From Thermohalobaculum sp039026295 (GTDB taxonomy: Bacteria > Pseudomonadota > Alphaproteobacteria > Rhodobacterales > Rhodobacteraceae), in contig JBCCMP010000138.1 in NCBI GenBank assembly GCA_039026295.1, forward strand, positions 1 to 11,339: a stretch of DNA of 11,339 bases. The letters run 5' to 3'. Positions within the stretch are counted from its first letter, which is position 1, and each line of letters starts with the position of its first letter. Below are positions 7,458 to 11,339 of the stretch, in pieces. Below the pieces are notes generated by a model. The model was not told the origin of the DNA. It did no database searches and saw nothing but the letters and a program-made list of their open reading frames with translations. The translations under genes and the position numbers were made by a program.

Positions 7458-8072
7458 TTAGCGTTTGCCGATCCGCGGCTCCTTCCCCCGAAGCAGCCGG
7501 CCGATATTGGCGGCATGACGGATCCATACCCAAAGCGCGATGAAAGCCGTGGACAGCACCGCCTCGGGGTGTCCCATTGCCCACATCCAAAGCGGGGCTG
7601 AAACGGCAGCGACCAGTGCGCCGACAGAGGATATGCGGCTGAGCGCCGCACCGACCAGCCAGGATGCGCATGTCAGCAATCCGACCGGCCACGCAAGGGC
7701 AATCACCACCCCAAGAAAGGTCGCCACCCCTTTGCCACCCCGAAACCGAAGCCAGACGGGCAGGCAATGCCCAAGCACTGCGCCTATCCCTGCAGCCTGT
7801 GCGGCCAGATCTCCCCAATTCAGAAACGCCAGGACAGCCGCCGCACCCTTGGCGCCATCCAGTAACAGTGTCAGCGCGGCGGCAGCCTTATTCCCCGTAC
7901 GAAGAACGTTGGTCGCGCCAATGTTCCCCGAACCGATCTTTCGCAAATCACCAAGGTTCATAAGGCGCGCCAGCAAGACACCGACCGGCACCGAGCCAAT
8001 CAGGTAACCGAAAGCCAGTGCCGTCAGCAGCCAGGGCAGCGCGCGTTCGAAACCCATGATGGTGTGCAGCAT
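7458..8072 (-). CDS. plsY: Glycerol-3-phosphate acyltransferase PlsY
   Basis: PlsY is an inner-membrane enzyme that transfers the acyl group of acyl-phosphate to glycerol-3-phosphate to make lysophosphatidic acid, the first step of phospholipid synthesis; PlsX normally supplies the acyl-phosphate. The 204-residue length is normal for the family. Hydrophobic stretches at about 10-36, 62-84, 89-107, 115-145, 148-167 and 170-185 fit a multi-pass protein. Motif 1 (GSVPVG at 26-31, then GSGNIGATNVLR at 47-58), LDGAKG (71-76), the glycine-rich motif 2 (GHCLPVWLRFRGGKGVAT, 101-118) and motif 3 (H186, N189, then E198 in GKEPRIGK) are all present. Its ATG overlaps the TGA of the pyrC-like gene by one base (TGATG), indicating translational coupling. 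A second in-frame ATG at 8057 is possible, but the coupling favours the first. Confidence 0.95.
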   Translation of the reverse strand: MLHTIMGFERALPWLLTALAFGYLIGSVPVGVLLARLMNLGDLRKIGSGNIGATNVLRTGNKAAAALTLLLDGAKGAAAVLAFLNWGDLAAQAAGIGAVLGHCLPVWLRFRGGKGVATFLGVVIALAWPVGLLTCASWLVGAALSRISSVGALVAAVSAPLWMWAMGHPEAVLSTAFIALWVWIRHAANIGRLLRGKEPRIGKR

Positions 8073-9352
8073 CAGGTGGCCTCGTAGACCCGTTCGCCGC
8101 CGACCCAGGTTCCCAGGACCCGTCCGTACATCGAAGTACGGTCAAAAGGCGTGTTCTTGGACCGCGAATTCAGTGTCTCGCGGTCAAGAACAAATGATCG
8201 ATCAGGATCAAAAAGAACCATATCGGCAGGCGCGCCTTTCGACAGTCGTCCCCCGCGAAGGCCGAACAACTCGGCGGGCGCGAGTGCGGCGCGCTTGAAA
8301 AGGGTCACAAGATCAAGGCTTCCATCACGAACAAGGCGAAGCATGGCTGGCAAAAAGGTCTCAAGACCGACCGCGCCCGTTGCAGCCCCTTCGAAGGGCA
8401 GCCGCTTTGCCTCTTCATCCTGGGGCAGGTGGTTTGAGACGATGACATCGATCAGTCCCTCGGCCACCGCGCCGACAACCGCTGTCCTGTCAGCCTCGGA
8501 CCGCAAGGGCGGCGTCATCTTAAAATATGTCCTGTAGTCGGCGATATCGAACTCGTTCAGCGTAAGATGGTGAATCGAGACTCCCGCTGTCACCTGTAGG
8601 CCCGCCGTCTTGGCGCGCCGCAATGGCTCCAGCGCCGCAGCCGTGGTGATCTGGTCGGCGTGGTACCGCGCGCCAGTGCTTTCGACGAGGGCCAGATCCC
8701 GCTCCAACAACATGCGCTCTGCAATGGCAGGTACGGCGGGCAGGCCGAGGCGCGAGGCATAGACGCCGGATGTCGCACACGCGCCATGGCTCAATGATGG
8801 CTCTTGCGGGTGGTGCACAATTAGCGCGCCACTCGCCTTGGAATAGGTCATCGCCGCACGCATAAGCTTGGCATCCGACAGGGCATTATCGGCATCCGTT
8901 AATGCGACGGCACCGGCATCGAGGAGAAAGCGCTGCTCCGTCATCTCCCTGCCTGCCAATCCGCGGGTCAGTGCGGCCATTGTCGCGACATTCACCTTCG
9001 ATACGTCGCGCGCCCGGCCCAGGGCGAATGAAACCACGGCCGGGTCGTCCATTGCAGGATCAGTATCGGGCTGCGCGATAATCGTTGTTATGCCGCCGGC
9101 CGCTGCAGCATTTCCCGCAGACTGAAAACTTTCGCGGTGCAGAGCTCCCGGCTCTCCCACGAACACGCGGGCATCAATGATACCGGGTGCAAGTGGAAGT
9201 CCTCCGCAGTCGATGACCTCTGTATCAGAAGGAGCTTCAATGGGGCCGTGATGAACGTCATCGATCACGCTGCCTGCCAATCGTACGGCGCCGGGACCAT
9301 CGTAACCCGCCTGTGGGTCGATTAAACGGGCATTGGTCAGATACTGGCTCAC
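8072..9352 (-). CDS. pyrC: Dihydroorotase homologue, probably non-catalytic (PyrC'/PyrX type)
   Basis: Most of this 426-residue protein follows the class I dihydroorotase fold: an N-terminal beta domain (NARLIDP), PGIID at 57-60, an AAAAGGITT segment, PPLRSEADR, PFEGAATGAVGLET and an amidohydrolase C-terminus (GAPADMVLFDP, SKNTPF). The metal-binding residues are largely absent. The D-x-H-x-H motif reads DARVF (60-64). The histidine of HVSTA is Q234 in DQITTA. The aspartate of TDHAPH is N307 in SNHLPQ. H180 and D153 seem retained. Non-catalytic PyrC' proteins in Pseudomonas bind and stabilise PyrB, so a structural role in an aspartate transcarbamoylase complex is inferred. The GTG start (9352) overlaps the upstream TGA by four bases (GTGA), and a GAGG stands ten bases before it. 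Automated annotation would call this an active PyrC; I doubt that. Confidence 0.88.
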   Translation of the reverse strand: MSQYLTNARLIDPQAGYDGPGAVRLAGSVIDDVHHGPIEAPSDTEVIDCGGLPLAPGIIDARVFVGEPGALHRESFQSAGNAAAAGGITTIIAQPDTDPAMDDPAVVSFALGRARDVSKVNVATMAALTRGLAGREMTEQRFLLDAGAVALTDADNALSDAKLMRAAMTYSKASGALIVHHPQEPSLSHGACATSGVYASRLGLPAVPAIAERMLLERDLALVESTGARYHADQITTAAALEPLRRAKTAGLQVTAGVSIHHLTLNEFDIADYRTYFKMTPPLRSEADRTAVVGAVAEGLIDVIVSNHLPQDEEAKRLPFEGAATGAVGLETFLPAMLRLVRDGSLDLVTLFKRAALAPAELFGLRGGRLSKGAPADMVLFDPDRSFVLDRETLNSRSKNTPFDRTSMYGRVLGTWVGGERVYEAT

Positions 9353-10344
9353 GTTTCAGCATCCTCAGGCGCCATGTCCTCGATCCAGTCCGCCGCGTTC
9401 AGACCCCTGATCCGATCGGCAAAGACCGTGTGTAAACTTTCAAGCTTCTCGATCAGCCATTCGAACTGCTGTGGCCAGTCCCCGCGGCGCCTCGGGTCAT
9501 GGCTTGGATGGATCAGGCTGATTTTGGCCCCCTTGCGCCCCGGCAGGCGCTGCCAGACAAGGCCCGGAATCGCGGCATCGATCTCCTGCCGATCGACGTG
9601 CAAGAGATCGAAATGCAGCTTTGCCTGGGGCCCGCTGCAGAACACCTCTGCAACGATGCGCGGATCGGATGCGGTAATCGCATTCGCAAACAGCTGAAAA
9701 TGCGTGCGGCCAATGCTCATCTGATACCAGTTCTGTGGATGGGGTTTGGTTGCGCGGACACGCCCTTTGGCGGCGCTCAGCGCATTCGAAAGCCCTGTCC
9801 AGTATTCCAATCCGAAAGCCTGCGCTTCGGTCAGCGAATCTGGGTCCACCTGCTGCGTCGTCCGCGAGATCGTTCGCGACCAGTCATTCGGCTTGCTTAT
9901 GATATTGAACTTCGGCGCGGCGCTGCTTTCGCCAATGCGCCATACCTCTATCTCCAGCCCGAAGAACCTCAAGTTCTCGTTCGTGCTTTCGTTCAACCAG
10001 TCCAAAGCCGCACGGTGTTCATCGGTAAAACGGGCTGCGATCCAGACGATGGTGACAGAATGAAGTCCGGCCGCATAAGTCAGCAACTGACCAAGATGCG
10101 TGTGATCTGTCCTCTCGAGCTGATTCTCGATCAGAACCTGCGTGCCGTCCGCCGTGTCGCGGCACAGTATATCCGCGCGAAAAGGCCCGACGCTTTGTTC
10201 CTGACCTTCCAGTTCCAGATCTATCTGCAACGCATCGGACAGGACCAGAAGATTGTCTTCGCTCGCCAGCCAGGGCGTGAAGTCGCCGGCCTCGGTTTGC
10301 CAGATCTCGCGCAAATCCACTTTTTCCAGCCGGCCCAGGGTCAT
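9349..10344 (-). CDS. DUF4268-type protein with a PD-(D/E)XK-like N-terminal domain
   Basis: This is a 331-residue soluble protein without signal peptide or membrane segments. Residues about 20-105 look like a PD-(D/E)XK nuclease core: E29 in LASEDNLLVL, FRADIL with D58, then VLIENQLERTDHTHLGQLLTYAAG with E73-x-Q75, a known variant of the E-x-K motif. HTHLGQLLTYAAGL matches the helix that follows the core in such folds. Residues about 180-320 (FGLEYWTGL, WYQMSIGRTHFQLFAN, W288-class aromatic positions, FEWLIEKLESL) resemble the DUF4268 C-terminal domain as I remember it. It is not a pyrimidine gene, yet it is wedged between pyrB and pyrC with ATGA and GTGA overlaps on both sides, and an AAGG lies about eight bases before its ATG. 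Nuclease activity and any role in defence or repair are inference; no methylase, helicase or toxin partner is nearby. Confidence 0.7.
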   Translation of the reverse strand: MTLGRLEKVDLREIWQTEAGDFTPWLASEDNLLVLSDALQIDLELEGQEQSVGPFRADILCRDTADGTQVLIENQLERTDHTHLGQLLTYAAGLHSVTIVWIAARFTDEHRAALDWLNESTNENLRFFGLEIEVWRIGESSAAPKFNIISKPNDWSRTISRTTQQVDPDSLTEAQAFGLEYWTGLSNALSAAKGRVRATKPHPQNWYQMSIGRTHFQLFANAITASDPRIVAEVFCSGPQAKLHFDLLHVDRQEIDAAIPGLVWQRLPGRKGAKISLIHPSHDPRRRGDWPQQFEWLIEKLESLHTVFADRIRGLNAADWIEDMAPEDAET

Positions 10345-11273
10345 GCAGCAGCCTTCAGGTTTCGCGCCAGCAGATCCATGCAGGCCATCCGCACGGCAAC
10401 GCCCATCTCGACCTGATCCCGTATGACCGAGCGCTGCACGTCATCTGCGACATCCGCGTCAATCTCGACCCCGCGGTTCATGGGGCCGGGATGCATCACG
10501 ATGGCGTCCTCCTTTGCCAGCCCCAGCTTCTCCCGCGTTAGGCCGTAAAGGTGGTAGTATTCGCGAACGGACGGCACCGCCGCACCGGACAGGCGTTCGT
10601 TCTGGATGCGCAGCATCATCACGACGTCGCAGCCCTTCAGGCCCTCTTCCATGTTGGTAAAGACCTCGACGCCAAAGTCCTCTATGCCGCTTGGCAGCAG
10701 GGTAGGTGGGGCGATCACGCGCACACGGTTCTGCATCTTCTTCAGGCAGAGGATGTTCGACCGAGCGACCCGTGAATTTGCAATGTCGCCGCAGATCGCA
10801 ACGGTCAGGTCTGTCAGACGACCTTTGGTGCGCCGAATGGTCAGGGCATCCAGCAGCCCCTGCGTCGGATGCTCGTGGCGTCCGTCTCCGGCATTCAGAA
10901 CGGCACAATTGACCTTTTGTGACAACAGGTCGACTGCCCCGGACAGCGCGTGGCGAACCACCAGCAGATCGGGGCGCATCGCATTTAGGGTGACTGCCGT
11001 GTCGATCAGTGTCTCGCCCTTGTTCATGGAACTCGCCTGCACCGCCATGTTCATCACGTCAGCGCCCAGCCGCTTTCCGGCCAGCTCGAACGAGGCCATC
11101 GTGCGGGTGGAATTCTCGAAGAACAGATTGATCTGAGTCAGACCCTGCAGCACATCCGCGTGCTTTTCCTGGCTAAGGTTCAGTTCGACATAGCGGTCGG
11201 AACGGTCCAGGATTTGCGTAATGTCGCTGGCGGATAGGGTTTCGATTCCCAGAAGATGGCGATGCTCGAACAC
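10341..11273 (-). CDS. pyrB: Aspartate carbamoyltransferase catalytic subunit
   Basis: PyrB joins carbamoyl phosphate and aspartate to form carbamoyl aspartate, the committed step of pyrimidine synthesis. With the GTG start at 11273 the protein has 310 residues, normal for the family. Visible motifs are the carbamoyl-phosphate loop FENSTRTMASFELAGKRLG (S55, T56, R57, T58), K85 in MNKGET, VVRH (R107), HPTQGLLDAL (H135, Q138), ICGDIANSRVARSN (R168), MMLRIQNER and the aspartate-side loop MHPGPMNRGVEID (about 261-273). The GTG was chosen because VFEHRHLLGIETL matches the family's N-terminus and GGGGA stands five bases upstream. The frame remains open to the window edge (GTG at 11339), so a longer N-terminus is possible. 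No regulatory subunit PyrI is present; the stop overlaps the next gene's ATG by four bases (ATGA). The operon promoter lies outside the window. Confidence 0.95.
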   Translation of the reverse strand: MFEHRHLLGIETLSASDITQILDRSDRYVELNLSQEKHADVLQGLTQINLFFENSTRTMASFELAGKRLGADVMNMAVQASSMNKGETLIDTAVTLNAMRPDLLVVRHALSGAVDLLSQKVNCAVLNAGDGRHEHPTQGLLDALTIRRTKGRLTDLTVAICGDIANSRVARSNILCLKKMQNRVRVIAPPTLLPSGIEDFGVEVFTNMEEGLKGCDVVMMLRIQNERLSGAAVPSVREYYHLYGLTREKLGLAKEDAIVMHPGPMNRGVEIDADVADDVQRSVIRDQVEMGVAVRMACMDLLARNLKAAA

Positions 11274-11339
11274 TTGCGTCCCCGTATTTGCAGGGCTTCT
11301 ATGCGGAGAGATCGAGTGGAGCAAGGGGGCGGGCCACAC

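Noticed and set aside
9349..10344. Restriction-modification or toxin-antitoxin system around the nuclease-like gene
   Set aside because: Both neighbours are pyrimidine genes, and no methylase, specificity subunit, helicase or antitoxin is seen in the window.

Overview
The window looks like a chromosomal segment of a Rhodobacteraceae (Roseobacter-lineage) alphaproteobacterium. The evidence is the GC-rich coding sequence, a DUF2794-type protein at the left edge, and the gene order pyrB / pyrC-like / plsY / dprA / topA / rnr, which I recall as typical of alphaproteobacteria. Genus and species cannot be read from the sequence. No rRNA, tRNA, CRISPR array, insertion sequence or phage gene was seen.

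Layout: one short gene (DUF2794 type) runs rightward at 1-379. An AT-rich, 125-base convergent gap follows. From 505 to the right edge every gene is on the minus strand. In transcription order they are pyrB (11273-10341, 5' end near the window edge), a nuclease-like DUF4268-type gene (10344-9349), a dihydroorotase-like pyrC (9352-8072), plsY (8072-7458), dprA (7392-6160), topA (5926-3362), rnr (3268-1025) and a small exported protein (948-505). The first four are coupled by 1- to 4-base overlaps. Then come gaps of 65 bases (plsY-dprA), 233 bases (dprA-topA), 93 bases (topA-rnr) and 76 bases (rnr-last gene).

How the genes work together: PyrB catalyses the first committed step of pyrimidine synthesis. 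The PyrC-like protein has lost most of the dihydroorotase metal ligands, so it is probably a structural partner of PyrB (PyrC' or PyrX type) and a true dihydroorotase must be encoded elsewhere. PlsY starts phospholipid synthesis. DprA loads RecA on incoming single-stranded DNA, TopA relaxes negative supercoils, and RNase R degrades structured RNA.

Three observations stand out. A perfect CtrA-type site (TTAA-N7-TTAA) lies in the short plsY-dprA gap, which fits CtrA control of DNA uptake or gene-transfer-agent reception known in Rhodobacter. A PD-(D/E)XK-like gene is spliced cleanly between pyrB and pyrC. The dihydroorotase homologue appears catalytically dead. There is no strong evidence for an entirely new system; the nuclease-like gene in the pyr operon is the best candidate for something undescribed.
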